A DNA stretch of 64,000 nucleotides from JBJYKD01 sp049310025. GTDB lineage: Bacteria; Bacillota; Thermosediminibacteria; Thermosediminibacterales; Tepidanaerobacteraceae. Of this stretch, positions 18,425 to 27,053 are shown piece by piece. Location of the stretch: contig NZ_JBJYKD010000003.1 of the NCBI RefSeq assembly GCF_049310025.1, positions 62,001 to 126,000 of the forward strand. Direction: 5' to 3'. The notes under the pieces were generated by a model that saw nothing but the letters and a program-made list of their open reading frames with translations, did not search any database and had not been told where the DNA came from. Positions within the stretch are counted from its first letter, which is position 1, and each line of letters starts with the position of its first letter. The position numbers and the translations under genes were made by a program.

Positions 18425-19642
18425 TTGGGGAGAAACCATATCGTGGCCAGCCTGGATCTGGGAACATCCAAGACCTGTTGCCTTATCGGAGAGATAACCC
18501 GCTCGGGTGACGTAGATGTAATAGGCTACGGTATTTCGCCCGCATCGGGAATCAAGAAGGGGATAATAACAAATATAGACACCGTTGTACAGAGCATAGC
18601 AAAAGCTGTGGAACAGGCTGAACAGATGGCAAATACCAAAATAAGCCATGTGGTCATAGGATTGTCGGGGGGCAGTATTGCACTGCTGAACAACAGGGGA
18701 GTTGTGGCTATCCCCCGGAGCGAGAAAGAAATAACCCCTCAGGATGTTGAAAGGGTATTACAGGCAGCCAAAATAATGGCCATACCATATGATAGGGAAA
18801 TTATAGATGTGATTCCCAGAGAATTTATTGTGGACGGCTGTGACGGCATCAAGGACCCTGTAGGAATGGTGGGCACGAGATTGGAAGTTTCTGCCTGTAT
18901 TATAACGGGGCTTTTAACGGCAATTCAAAATACAATAAGGTGTGTCCAGAAAGCGGGCCTTTTGATCGAAGGTATGGTGTTAAAGCCGCTGGCCGCCGCC
19001 GAAATGCTTTTGACCGCCGATGAAATGGACATGGGAGTTATTCTTGTGGACGTGGGTGCCGGAACCACAGAAATCGCCGCATTTCAAGAGGGCTGTATAA
19101 TAGCTTATAGCTTGATCCCTATCGGGGGAGATTACATTACGAACGATATCGCCATAGGTTTGCGGTTGCCTTTTTCCCAGGCTGAGGAAATAAAACGAAG
19201 ATATGCCTGTGCAAGAGTTTCGCTGGCTTCAGATAAACCCGAGATTGAGATAAAGAGCATAGGCGATACTTCCGGCAGAAAAATCTCCCAAAAAGAACTG
19301 ACATTCATTGTGGAACCACGCATTCAGGAAATACTTTCATTTGTGATGGGCGAAATAAAAAATTTTAATTTGAAGTCTCCCATGCCCGCCGGGGTGGTAT
19401 TAACCGGGGGGGGTCTGATACATATCAAGGGTTCCCTGGAAATGGCTCAACAGTTTTTCGGCCTCCCGGTGAGACTTGGCGTAACCGACGCATACGATAA
19501 AGAGCAAATTTTCACGGTGGCGCTGGGGTTGCTTTACTACAGGCTGAAACACAAGACCTTTGAAAACAAAAGCCTGGCGAGGGAGTCGCCGGCTTTCGGA
19601 TTTCTTGAAAAGGCCAGGAGATTATTAAAAGAGTATTTTTGA
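18425..19642 (+). CDS. ftsA: Cell division protein FtsA
   Basis: This 405-aa actin-like ATPase tethers FtsZ filaments to the membrane. The start is TTG 18425, 7 bases after GGGAGGTG; the longer frame from 18350 has no such site. The phosphate loop SLDLGTSKTCCLIGE, the 1C domain, VDVGAGTTEIA and VVLTGGGLIHIKG are visible, with a C-terminal amphipathic stretch (FLEKARRLLKEYF) that should be the membrane-targeting helix. ftsZ follows 21 bases on. Confidence 0.95.
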   Translation: MGRNHIVASLDLGTSKTCCLIGEITRSGDVDVIGYGISPASGIKKGIITNIDTVVQSIAKAVEQAEQMANTKISHVVIGLSGGSIALLNNRGVVAIPRSEKEITPQDVERVLQAAKIMAIPYDREIIDVIPREFIVDGCDGIKDPVGMVGTRLEVSACIITGLLTAIQNTIRCVQKAGLLIEGMVLKPLAAAEMLLTADEMDMGVILVDVGAGTTEIAAFQEGCIIAYSLIPIGGDYITNDIAIGLRLPFSQAEEIKRRYACARVSLASDKPEIEIKSIGDTSGRKISQKELTFIVEPRIQEILSFVMGEIKNFNLKSPMPAGVVLTGGGLIHIKGSLEMAQQFFGLPVRLGVTDAYDKEQIFTVALGLLYYRLKHKTFENKSLARESPAFGFLEKARRLLKEYF

Positions 19643-19663
19643 TGAGTGTTAGGAGGTTATAAT

Positions 19664-20716
19664 GTGCTTGATTTTGACGTCGATCTGGAGCAATTTGCCA
19701 ATATAAAAGTCATAGGCATTGGCGGTGGAGGCAATAATGCCATAAACCGCATGATCGATTCGGGCCTTAAGGGAGTGGAATTCATTTCGGTCAACACCGA
19801 CGCCCAGGCACTTTACCTGTCCAAAGCCGATAAGAAAATTCAGATAGGAGAAAAACTTACCAAAGGCCTGGGGGCGGGTGCCAACCCCGAAATTGGTAAA
19901 AAAGCCGCCGAGGAGAGCAAAAGCGAAATAGAGGAAGCCCTGAAAGGTGCGGATATGATTTTTGTGACGGCGGGTATGGGCGGCGGAACCGGGACCGGAG
20001 CCGCACCGGTTATCGCGGAAGTTTCCCGGAGTCTTGGGATTCTTACGGTCGGTGTGGTCACAAAGCCCTTTGCCTTCGAAGGTAAAAAACGCATGGCAAA
20101 TGCCGAAATGGGTATCGCCAACTTGAAAAACAATGTGGATACATTGATAACCATCCCCAACGACAGGTTGCTTTCCATTGCGGAAAAAAAGACATCTATC
20201 ATTGAAGCTTTCAGAATGGCCGATGACGTTTTGAGGCAGGGCGTCCAGGGAATTTCGGATCTGATAGCCGTACCCGGCCTCATCAATCTGGACTTCGCCG
20301 ATGTGAGAACCATCATGATGAATACTGGTTTGGCCCATATGGGCATTGGGAGGGGAAGCGGCGAAAACAGGGCGATCGAGGCTGCAAAGCAGGCCATATC
20401 CAGTCCTTTGCTGGAGACTTCCATAGAGGGGGCCAAAGGTGTGCTTTTAAACATTACCGGAGGAGCCAATCTGGGCCTGCTGGAAGTAAACGAAGCTGCA
20501 GAGCTTATTTCGGCGGCGGCGGACCCGGAGGCCAACATCATATTTGGTGCGGTGATCGACGAAAAACTCCAGGATGAGATAAGGATTACCGTAATAGCGA
20601 CAGGATTTGATCAACCCAGGGAAAAGTCCGGGGAAATAGAGGAATTTGAAATAGGGCCCTTTGCGGAAGAAGACCTGGACATACCGGCATTTTTGAGAAG
20701 AAACCGAAAGAGGTAG
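19664..20716 (+). CDS. ftsZ: Cell division GTPase FtsZ
   Basis: This 350-aa tubulin homologue forms the Z ring. The start is GTG 19664, 6 bases after AGGAGGT. It shows GIGGGGNNAINRM, the tubulin signature GGGTGTGAAP, NLDFADVRTIM with the catalytic T7-loop residues, and the conserved C-terminal peptide DIPAFLRR used to bind FtsA and other partners. It is the last gene of the dcw operon and is followed by a strong terminator. Confidence 0.98.
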   Translation: MLDFDVDLEQFANIKVIGIGGGGNNAINRMIDSGLKGVEFISVNTDAQALYLSKADKKIQIGEKLTKGLGAGANPEIGKKAAEESKSEIEEALKGADMIFVTAGMGGGTGTGAAPVIAEVSRSLGILTVGVVTKPFAFEGKKRMANAEMGIANLKNNVDTLITIPNDRLLSIAEKKTSIIEAFRMADDVLRQGVQGISDLIAVPGLINLDFADVRTIMMNTGLAHMGIGRGSGENRAIEAAKQAISSPLLETSIEGAKGVLLNITGGANLGLLEVNEAAELISAAADPEANIIFGAVIDEKLQDEIRITVIATGFDQPREKSGEIEEFEIGPFAEEDLDIPAFLRRNRKR

Positions 20717-20742
20717 AGCGCTTTAAACGGGCGCTCTTTTTT
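20714..20742 (+). terminator. Terminator after ftsZ
   Basis: AGAGCGC (20714-20720) pairs with GCGCTCT (20730-20736), followed by a T run. It begins in the ftsZ stop codon and closes the dcw operon. Confidence 0.88.
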
Positions 20743-20861
20743 TATGGTTAAATCACGAAATGACATTTTTTTAAATTTCCGGGTGCTAAAATATATCATA
20801 AAAGACAAGAATGAGGAATATAGATTTTTTGTAGACTGGTGATATTGTTCTGGAGGAACAC

Positions 20862-21761
20862 ATGGTCATTTACTTTGATGTGGTGTTGTTGATTAATCTC
20901 ATGATGAATTTTCTTATTTTGTGGCTTGTGGCCGTTGTCCTGAATTTAGAGAAAAGATTTTCGAGGCTTTTTGCGGGGGCGGCCGTTGGATGCCTGTTTT
21001 TGCTGGCCGTTTTATCACCCGGGTTTGCATTCCTGGAATCCACGGCGCCAAAAATTGCACTTTCCGCCGCCATATTGGTCGTGAGCTTCTGGCCTTTCGG
21101 CTTGAAGGATTTTTTAAAAATACTCGGTTTTTTTTATCTTATTTCCTTTATGGTGGGAGGGGGGGCTTTTGCATTTTTTTACTTTTTTAAACTGAAAGAC
21201 GCGTTTTTCAAAGGTTACCTTTTAGTAAATAATATTTCAGTACCGTGGTGGATATTACTGGTTTCTTCGTCATTAATTTTATTATTTTTTAAATACATGT
21301 GGCCTCTTATATATCAAATACTTTCCAGAGACAAATTGCTGGTGCCTGTAACCGTAATGTTTGATAAGAAGCGGTTGGAGTTAAAAGCATTAATTGACAC
21401 CGGCAATGATCTGCATGATCCCATAAACGATTATCCTGTCATCATAGTGGAGTTTGGCGCTGTGAAAGACCTCTTTAACCCGCCTCTTCGGGAAGCCCTG
21501 GAAAAAGGGACAGAGGAAAGCCTGAGGGAAATAGGGGACGTTATATCAGATTCGGGCTGGGCTTCACGTTTAAGACTTATACCATTTGAAAGTATTGGAA
21601 AAAGCAAAGGTATGATGGTTGGTTTTAAACCCGATCTGGTGGTGATTAATTTTAATAACAGAGTTTTCGAAATAAAAAATGCCGTTATAGGGATTTATCA
21701 GCGGGTTCTGTCACCGGACGGCGCATACTGCGCCCTGCTCAATCCCGATATTTTACTATGA
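20862..21761 (+). CDS. spoIIGA: Sporulation sigma-E processing peptidase SpoIIGA
   Basis: The 299-aa protein has five N-terminal membrane segments (to about residue 150) and a C-terminal aspartyl-protease domain with ALIDTGNDLHDP, whose Asp is the catalytic residue. SpoIIGA sits in the sporulation septum and cleaves pro-sigma-E after a SpoIIR signal from the forespore. Its substrate gene sigE follows with a four-base frame overlap. GAGGAACAC before ATG 20862 is a fair ribosome binding site. Possible 0A boxes upstream are too weak to claim. Confidence 0.95.
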   Translation: MVIYFDVVLLINLMMNFLILWLVAVVLNLEKRFSRLFAGAAVGCLFLLAVLSPGFAFLESTAPKIALSAAILVVSFWPFGLKDFLKILGFFYLISFMVGGGAFAFFYFFKLKDAFFKGYLLVNNISVPWWILLVSSSLILLFFKYMWPLIYQILSRDKLLVPVTVMFDKKRLELKALIDTGNDLHDPINDYPVIIVEFGAVKDLFNPPLREALEKGTEESLREIGDVISDSGWASRLRLIPFESIGKSKGMMVGFKPDLVVINFNNRVFEIKNAVIGIYQRVLSPDGAYCALLNPDILL

Positions 21762-21787
21762 ATAAAAAATGCTGGAGGGGAAAGCTT

Positions 21788-22513
21788 ATGATTGGGCCAA
21801 AAAAAATTAATTTTAAGCTCGCAATCGTTCGATTGTTGAAATGCTTCTGCATATTGAAAAGATCCGCCGTGTACTATATAGGCGGAAGCGAGGCGCTGCC
21901 GCCGCCGCTGACGGTTGACGAAGAAAGCCTCCTGCTAAGTAAACTTGAGGGGGGCGATACGGGAGTAAAAAGCATCCTCATCGAGCGCAACCTCAGGCTG
22001 GTGGTTTATATAGCCAAGAAGTTCGAAAACACGGGCATAGGCGTGGAAGATCTGATTTCAATAGGCACAATTGGCTTAATAAAAGCAATAAATACCTTTG
22101 ACCCCAACAAAAAAATAAAACTGGCAACATATGCCTCAAAATGTATTGAAAATGAAATACTCATGTATATGAGAAGAAACAATAAGACCAGGGTGGAAGT
22201 CTCCTTTGACGAGCCTCTGAATATTGACTGGGATGGAAATGAACTGTTATTATCCGACATTCTGGGGACGGATAATGACATGATATATAAGTGCATAGAA
22301 GAGGAAGTGGACAAAGAACTTCTGGACGCGGCTATGAAACGCCTTTCAAAGAGGGAAAGATGCATCATTAAACTGCGCTTCGGCCTGAACGGAGGGATCG
22401 AAAAGACACAGAAAGAGGTGGCGGATCTACTGGGGATATCTCAGTCTTATATTTCGCGACTGGAAAAAAGAATAATAAAAAGGCTCAAAAAGGAAATGGT
22501 CAGAATGATGTAA
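21788..22513 (+). CDS. sigE: Sporulation sigma factor SigE (pro-sigma-E)
   Basis: It directs early mother-cell transcription. ATG 21788 lies 6-7 bases after GGAGGGG; the frame also opens at 21758, overlapping the spoIIGA stop. The 241-aa precursor has a hydrophobic pro-segment of about 29 residues ending before YYIGGSEALPPPL, the same context in which Bacillus pro-sigma-E is cut. Region 2 (NLRLVVYIAKKF, DLISIGTIGLIKAINTFDP) and region 4 helix-turn-helix (TQKEVADLLGISQSYISRLEKR) follow. Confidence 0.96.
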   Translation: MIGPKKINFKLAIVRLLKCFCILKRSAVYYIGGSEALPPPLTVDEESLLLSKLEGGDTGVKSILIERNLRLVVYIAKKFENTGIGVEDLISIGTIGLIKAINTFDPNKKIKLATYASKCIENEILMYMRRNNKTRVEVSFDEPLNIDWDGNELLLSDILGTDNDMIYKCIEEEVDKELLDAAMKRLSKRERCIIKLRFGLNGGIEKTQKEVADLLGISQSYISRLEKRIIKRLKKEMVRMM

Positions 22514-22527
22514 AAATGTAGGGATAT

Positions 22528-22556
22528 GTATAAAAACCTCCCCGGCTGGTAAGACT
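22528..22556 (+). promoter_or_regulatory. Candidate sigma-F-type promoter of sigG
   Basis: GTATA (22528-22532) is followed after 15 bases by GGTAAGACT (22548-22556), close to the sigma-F pattern (GYWTA, then GG-purine-A). Forespore sigma-F transcription of sigG is established in Bacillus. The match is by eye. Confidence 0.45.
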
Positions 22557-22591
22557 TTTAAATGAAATCTCGGAGAGACAGGGGGAGGTTT

Positions 22592-23365
22592 ATGATTTTA
22601 AATAAAGTTGAAATCTGTGGAGTTAATACTTCAAAGCTCCCGGTACTTTCCAGCAGCAAAATGAAAGAACTTTTTCAACTCGTTAAAAAAGGCGATAAAG
22701 AAGCGCGGGAAAAACTGATAAATGGCAACTTGAGACTGGTCCTCAGCGTAATCCAGAGGTTTAATAACCGGGGAGAGTATGTTGACGATCTGTTTCAGGT
22801 AGGCTGTATCGGCCTCATGAAGGCGATAGATAACTTCGATTTGAACCAGAATGTAAAGTTTTCCACTTACGCGGTTCCCATGATAATAGGCGAAATCCGC
22901 CGGTATTTGCGGGACAACAACCCCATAAGGGTAAGCCGATCCCTCCGGGATGTGGCGTATAAAGCGCTTCAGGTCAGGGATAACCTGGTAAACAAGAATT
23001 CCCGGGAACCTTCCATAAGTGAGATAGCCAGAGAGATGAACGTCCCCAGCGAAGAGATAGTATTTGCGCTGGACGCCATACAGGAGCCCATTTCCCTTTT
23101 TGAACCCATTTACCACGATGGGGGAGATCCCATATTTGTAATGGACCAGATCAGTGATGAAAAAAACCAGGACGAAAACTGGCTCCAGTGCATATCAATA
23201 AAGGAGGCCATGCAAAAGTTAAATGAAAGAGAAAAACGCATTCTTAGCCTCAGGTTTTTCGAGGGGAAAACACAGATGGAGGTCGCCCAGGAAATTGGCA
23301 TATCCCAGGCTCAGGTGTCGAGGCTGGAAAAAGCAGCCCTGAAACACATGAGAAAGTATATATAG
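22592..23365 (+). CDS. sigG: Sporulation sigma factor SigG
   Basis: The 257-aa late forespore sigma factor starts at ATG 22592 after GGGGGAGGT. The N-terminus NKVEICGVNTSKLPVLS is the SigG hallmark. Region 2 (NLRLVLSVIQRF, DDLFQVGCIGLMKAIDNFD), region 3 (REPSISEIAREMNV) and region 4 (TQMEVAQEIGISQAQVSRLEK) are complete. It lies directly behind sigE, as in other Firmicutes, and probably has its own forespore promoter in the 78-bp gap. Confidence 0.97.
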   Translation: MILNKVEICGVNTSKLPVLSSSKMKELFQLVKKGDKEAREKLINGNLRLVLSVIQRFNNRGEYVDDLFQVGCIGLMKAIDNFDLNQNVKFSTYAVPMIIGEIRRYLRDNNPIRVSRSLRDVAYKALQVRDNLVNKNSREPSISEIAREMNVPSEEIVFALDAIQEPISLFEPIYHDGGDPIFVMDQISDEKNQDENWLQCISIKEAMQKLNEREKRILSLRFFEGKTQMEVAQEIGISQAQVSRLEKAALKHMRKYI

Positions 23366-23402
23366 TTTTATGTATTAACCTATATTGAGGGGTGACAGTA
23401 TA

Positions 23403-23567
23403 ATGATAAAGTTTATTTATAGATCCATTATGGTGGTTATTGCCGCTTTAATCTTGAGCAATTTCTATTTTGCACCGAGAAGCGTGGTGGCTTATAACAC
23501 CAATAATTTGACTTCGGTAAGCAGGACGGTATACCGGGATTTTTTGAAACTGGCCCAACAGAATTAA
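23403..23567 (+). CDS. Small membrane or secreted peptide, unknown
   Basis: The 54-aa product starts at ATG 23403, 7 bases after GAGGGGTGA. One hydrophobic segment (SIMVVIAALILSNFYFA, residues 8-24) is followed by a polar tail rich in Asn, Thr and Ser. A signal-like AYN site lies near residue 36. A terminator follows immediately. I recognise no family; being 37 bp behind sigG it may belong to the sporulation programme, which is inference from position only. Confidence 0.6.
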   Translation: MIKFIYRSIMVVIAALILSNFYFAPRSVVAYNTNNLTSVSRTVYRDFLKLAQQN

Positions 23568-23577
23568 AGTATGTATA

Positions 23578-23608
23578 AAAAGGCCTTTTTTAAAAAGGTC
23601 TTTTTTTT
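23578..23608 (+). terminator. Terminator after sigG and the small peptide
   Basis: AAAAGGCC (23578-23585) pairs with GGTCTTTT (23597-23604) with one G-T pair, followed by T8. Confidence 0.8.
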
Positions 23609-23677
23609 ATCACATTTTGGCCCGGACCGGAATATAATTAGTTATAAATAGGAAAAGCCATGGGGGGGGTGTATGGT

Positions 23678-23953
23678 TTGATCAAGACATCAGACTTGAG
23701 GCAACGGGAAGTCATAAATATTGTCGATGGAAAAAGGCTTGGCTTTGTGAGCGACCTGGACATAGATCTGGAGGAAGGCAGGATAAAGTCCATCATAATA
23801 CCCGCTCAAAACAAGTTAATCAGTTTTTTCAGCCATGGAGGCGATTATATCATACCCTGGGAGCAAATTAAAAAAATTGGCTCCGATGTGATTCTTGTGG
23901 AACTGAGAGAATTTGTAAATGCCAAGAAAACCGAAAAGAACAATAACTTTTAA
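23678..23953 (+). CDS. YlmC/YmxH family sporulation-associated PRC-barrel protein
   Basis: The protein of about 91 aa begins LIKTSDLRQREVINIVDGKRLGFVSDLDID, the PRC-barrel pattern of the YlmC/YmxH family, with a conserved IPWEQIKKIGSDVILVE C-terminus. The best start is TTG 23678, after the poly-G ribosome binding site at 23662-23670; ATG 23660 precedes that site. The family is conserved in sporeformers next to sigG and nrdR, but its molecular role is unknown. Confidence 0.85.
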   Translation: MIKTSDLRQREVINIVDGKRLGFVSDLDIDLEEGRIKSIIIPAQNKLISFFSHGGDYIIPWEQIKKIGSDVILVELREFVNAKKTEKNNNF

Positions 23954-23954
23954 T

Positions 23955-23983
23955 TTGTCGAAAAAAACATTATACATTATAAT
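23955..23983 (+). promoter_or_regulatory. Promoter of nrdR, with an overlapping 0A-box-like site
   Basis: TTGTCG (23955-23960) and TATAAT (23978-23983) are 17 bases apart. The -35 lies inside TTTGTCGAA (23954-23962), which matches the Spo0A box TTTGTCRAA. Transcription would start about 15 bases before the nrdR start codon. Confidence 0.6.
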
Positions 23984-24004
23984 AGTATTGGGGAGGTGAA
24001 CCGG

Positions 24005-24463
24005 GTGAAATGCCCCTTTTGCGGCTATCTTGACAGCAAAGTTGTGGATTCAAGACCGACGGAAGAAGGAAGTATTATCAGGAGGCGCAGGGAATGCCCT
24101 TCTTGCAAAAAAAGGTTTACAACTTACGAAAGGGTGGATGAACTGCCGCTCATGGTGATAAAGAAAAGCGGGAACCGGGAGGTCTTTAATCCCCATAAGA
24201 TAATAAACGGACTTATAAAGGCATGCGAAAAAAGGCCGGTGCCGCTTGAAGTTTTGCAAAATATAGCCTACGACGTGGAAAAAGAATTGAAGAATTCCAT
24301 GGAACAGGAAGTTGAAAGTGGAAAGATCGGCGAAATGGTGATGAAAAGATTAAAGGAAGTGGACGAGGTGGCTTACGTCAGGTTTGCTTCGGTTTATAGA
24401 CAATTTAAAGACATAAACTCGTACATAGAAGAGATTAACAAACTAAAGAACAATAAATCATAA
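24005..24463 (+). CDS. nrdR: Transcriptional repressor NrdR
   Basis: This 152-aa regulator represses ribonucleotide reductase genes in response to ATP/dATP. It has an N-terminal zinc ribbon (MKCPFCG with C3/C6, CPSCKKRF with C31/C34) and an ATP-cone domain (PLMVIKKSGNREVFNPHKI). GTG 24005 lies 8 bases after GGGAGG and gives the usual MKCPFC start; GTG 23996 is within the ribosome binding site. No NrdR box was recognised in this window. Confidence 0.96.
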   Translation: MKCPFCGYLDSKVVDSRPTEEGSIIRRRRECPSCKKRFTTYERVDELPLMVIKKSGNREVFNPHKIINGLIKACEKRPVPLEVLQNIAYDVEKELKNSMEQEVESGKIGEMVMKRLKEVDEVAYVRFASVYRQFKDINSYIEEINKLKNNKS

Positions 24464-24481
24464 CTACCGGGAGGAAATTAA

Positions 24482-26197
24482 ATGCCCTGGGAAAGTAGCA
24501 GAAAAATAAAAGAACTTGCGGCGGATGAAACATCTTTTGTACCCGTGAAGAGTTTCGGATCGGTTCCGGTCAACGTGGCACTTGTATTTCCAAATTCATA
24601 TAGTCTGGGCATGTCGAATCTGGGGTTTCATTCCATGTATTACCAGATTAACTCAAGAGACGATTCTCTCTGTCACAGGTCGTTTCTTTCGATGGGGCCC
24701 ACCGATTTTTCCGGCGCGGTGGTCATGGAATCTTACCAGCCTGTCAACCTTTATGACATCGTGGGTTTTTCCGTTTCCTTTGAAATGGACTACATCCACA
24801 TCCTGAAAATTTTGGACAACTCCCGCATCCCGGTTTTTTCCAAAGACAGGAAAAGCCCCCTGGTCATGGCCGGCGGCCCGGCGGTTACCTTCAATCCCGA
24901 ACCCCTGGCGCCATTTGTTGATTTTTTTGTAATCGGCGAGGGCGAAGAGATCATTCATGAAATTATTGACAGATACAATGCTCTCAGGAATTTGCCAAAA
25001 GAAGAAATTCTGGAGGGCCTTTCCCGGATCGAAGGGGTTTATGTTCCTTCCTTTTACGATATCGAATACGATGAAAAAGGTGGGGTTTCAGATTTCAAGA
25101 CCAAAGGCCCGGCGCCTCCACGCGTAAAGAGGCGCTGGATAAGGGACCTCGACCGTTACAGCACCGAGTCGGTTGTTCTAACTCCTCACACGGAATTTAA
25201 GGATATGTTCCTGCTGGAGGTTTCGAGAGGCTGTGGAAGGAACTGCAGATTTTGTATGGCAGGTTACTGCTATCGTATTCCCAGGGTGAGATCGCTGGAA
25301 AAAATTATGGAAAGAGCAGAATTCGGAGCAAAATTCAAAGAAAAGGTAGGCCTCGTGGGTGCGGCCGTCTCCGATTATCCCCGCATCGATGAACTTTCGG
25401 AAGAATTCATGAAAAGGGGTATTAAATTTTCCGTGTCTTCCTTGAGGGCCGATACTCTGCGGGAACCGCTGGTGAAAGGGCTCGCCTTCAGCAACCACAG
25501 GACTTTAACCATCGCCCCTGAGGCCGGTTCTCAGAGGCTCCGGAAAGTAATTAACAAGGGCATTACCGAAGAGCATGTGTTAGATTCGATAAAAATGGCC
25601 CATAAATACCACATTGAAAATATAAAACTCTATTATATAGTTGGCCTCCCGACCGAAACCGATGAAGATATAGATGAGATGATCGGCTTTTTGAGTCAGG
25701 TCAAGAAATTTATGAAGAGCATTGGAAATAAAACCGGTCATCTTTCCATCAGCGTGAACCCCTTTATACCCAAGCCTTTTACCCCTTTCCAGTGGTTTGG
25801 AATGGAATCCGTTGAAATAATCAGTGCCAGGATAAACAAACTCCACAACCGGTTAAAATCCCAGGGGATAAGGGTTTTGTTTGAAAGCCCCAGGCTTTCA
25901 GAGATCCAGTCGGCCCTTTCGCGGGGGGACCGCCTGACGGGTTTTTTGCTCCACGAAATTTACAGGCGGGGGGGCAAAGCCCAGGCCTACAGGAAGGTCC
26001 GGATTGACAATAAGGGCGTAGAATTCTATGCCCACAGATCTCTGCGGGAGGAAGACACCCTGCCGTGGGATCATATAGATATCGGTTTAAAAAAGGGATT
26101 TTTTGCCAGTGAATGCAGAAAAGCGGTAAAGGGTGAACCCACCCGCAGATGCGACGGTGAAATTTGTAAAGTCTGTAATATTTGTCAGCTTAAATAA
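24482..26197 (+). CDS. B12-binding-domain radical SAM protein (TIGR03960 type)
   Basis: The 571-aa protein has an N-terminal Rossmann-like, B12-binding-type region (VALVFPNSYSLGMSNLGFHSMYY) and a radical SAM core with the cluster motif CGRNCRFC near residue 258 (C-x3-C-x2-C). Motifs later in the core include GLPTETDEDI, and the C-terminus has a second Cys set (CDGEICKVCNIC) that could bind another cluster. The TIGR03960 group often sits beside a TIGR03936 partner, which is not seen here. The substrate is unknown. Confidence 0.88.
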   Translation: MPWESSRKIKELAADETSFVPVKSFGSVPVNVALVFPNSYSLGMSNLGFHSMYYQINSRDDSLCHRSFLSMGPTDFSGAVVMESYQPVNLYDIVGFSVSFEMDYIHILKILDNSRIPVFSKDRKSPLVMAGGPAVTFNPEPLAPFVDFFVIGEGEEIIHEIIDRYNALRNLPKEEILEGLSRIEGVYVPSFYDIEYDEKGGVSDFKTKGPAPPRVKRRWIRDLDRYSTESVVLTPHTEFKDMFLLEVSRGCGRNCRFCMAGYCYRIPRVRSLEKIMERAEFGAKFKEKVGLVGAAVSDYPRIDELSEEFMKRGIKFSVSSLRADTLREPLVKGLAFSNHRTLTIAPEAGSQRLRKVINKGITEEHVLDSIKMAHKYHIENIKLYYIVGLPTETDEDIDEMIGFLSQVKKFMKSIGNKTGHLSISVNPFIPKPFTPFQWFGMESVEIISARINKLHNRLKSQGIRVLFESPRLSEIQSALSRGDRLTGFLLHEIYRRGGKAQAYRKVRIDNKGVEFYAHRSLREEDTLPWDHIDIGLKKGFFASECRKAVKGEPTRRCDGEICKVCNICQLK

Positions 26198-26215
26198 AAA
26201 CAGGAGGTTTGCAAG

Positions 26216-27028
26216 TTGACTTTTGAACTCAGGGAGCGGTGGGGAGTACAATTTCTGATAATCCCCTCTTTTGAAAAGACGGGTCTTGTGAAACACGGCT
26301 TTTCCACCCGCATAGGGGGGTTCAGCGAAGGCCATTATAGATCCCTGAACCTGGGGTTAAAAAAAGACGACGACAGGGAGTCGGTGCTGCGAAATTACAG
26401 CGTTTTCTGCGGTGCGCTTGGTATTGATGTTGAAGATCTGGTGGTATCTGACCAGGTGCACGGCAACGAGGTTTACGAGGCAACGGCCGTCGACAGGGGC
26501 AAAGGGATATGGAGGCCTTCGGACATAAAAAATAAAGACGCGCTTATGACAAGGACAAAAGGTGTGGCCCTGGTCACTTATTATGCCGACTGCGTCCCGC
26601 TGTTTTTTTTGGATGTAAAAACACCGGCGGTGGCTCTCGCTCATGCCGGATGGAGGGGGACCGCCAAAAAGACGGGCCAAAAGACCGTTTCCGAAATGGT
26701 GAGGAAATTCGGCTCCAGGCCCGAAGATATTCTGGTTGGCATAGGCCCGTGTATAAGAAAATGCTGTTACGAAGTGGATGAACCGGTGGTGAAGGAATTT
26801 AAGGAGGCTTTTGACAGCTGGGAGACCTTTTTTGAATACAAGGAAGCCGGCCGCTGGATGCTGGACCTTGTTCTTGCCAACAGGATGCAGCTGGAAGAGG
26901 CAGGAATAAAGCCTTCAAATATAGCTGTTAGCGATTTCTGCACATCCTGCCGGAACGATCTTTTCTTTTCGCACCGGGCCGACCGCGGAAAGACCGGGAG
27001 CCTGGCGGCCATTATTGAACTGATATAG
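26216..27028 (+). CDS. pgeF: Purine nucleoside phosphorylase PgeF/YlmD (multicopper polyphenol oxidase fold)
   Basis: This 270-aa protein of the YfiH/YlmD (DUF152) family shows GFSTRIGG, SDQVHG with the first metal-type His, YYADCVPL with Cys and LAHAGWRGT with the second His: the three residues of the zinc site. Family members are reported to act as purine nucleoside phosphorylases/deaminases and in editing of peptidoglycan precursors. The start is TTG 26216 after CAGGAGGT. In Bacillus ylmD also lies downstream of sigG. Confidence 0.92.
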   Translation: MTFELRERWGVQFLIIPSFEKTGLVKHGFSTRIGGFSEGHYRSLNLGLKKDDDRESVLRNYSVFCGALGIDVEDLVVSDQVHGNEVYEATAVDRGKGIWRPSDIKNKDALMTRTKGVALVTYYADCVPLFFLDVKTPAVALAHAGWRGTAKKTGQKTVSEMVRKFGSRPEDILVGIGPCIRKCCYEVDEPVVKEFKEAFDSWETFFEYKEAGRWMLDLVLANRMQLEEAGIKPSNIAVSDFCTSCRNDLFFSHRADRGKTGSLAAIIELI

Positions 27029-27053
27029 AAAGTTACCATCTGGGGGAGGATTT

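Noticed and set aside
19649..20541. Long minus-strand frames opposite ftsZ
   Set aside because: Low-complexity antisense shadows of a highly conserved gene.
20743..20861. 0A boxes upstream of spoIIGA
   Set aside because: Only weak matches (such as TTTGTAGAC and an inverted CTTGTCTTTT). Control by Spo0A is likely from biology but is not shown by this sequence.
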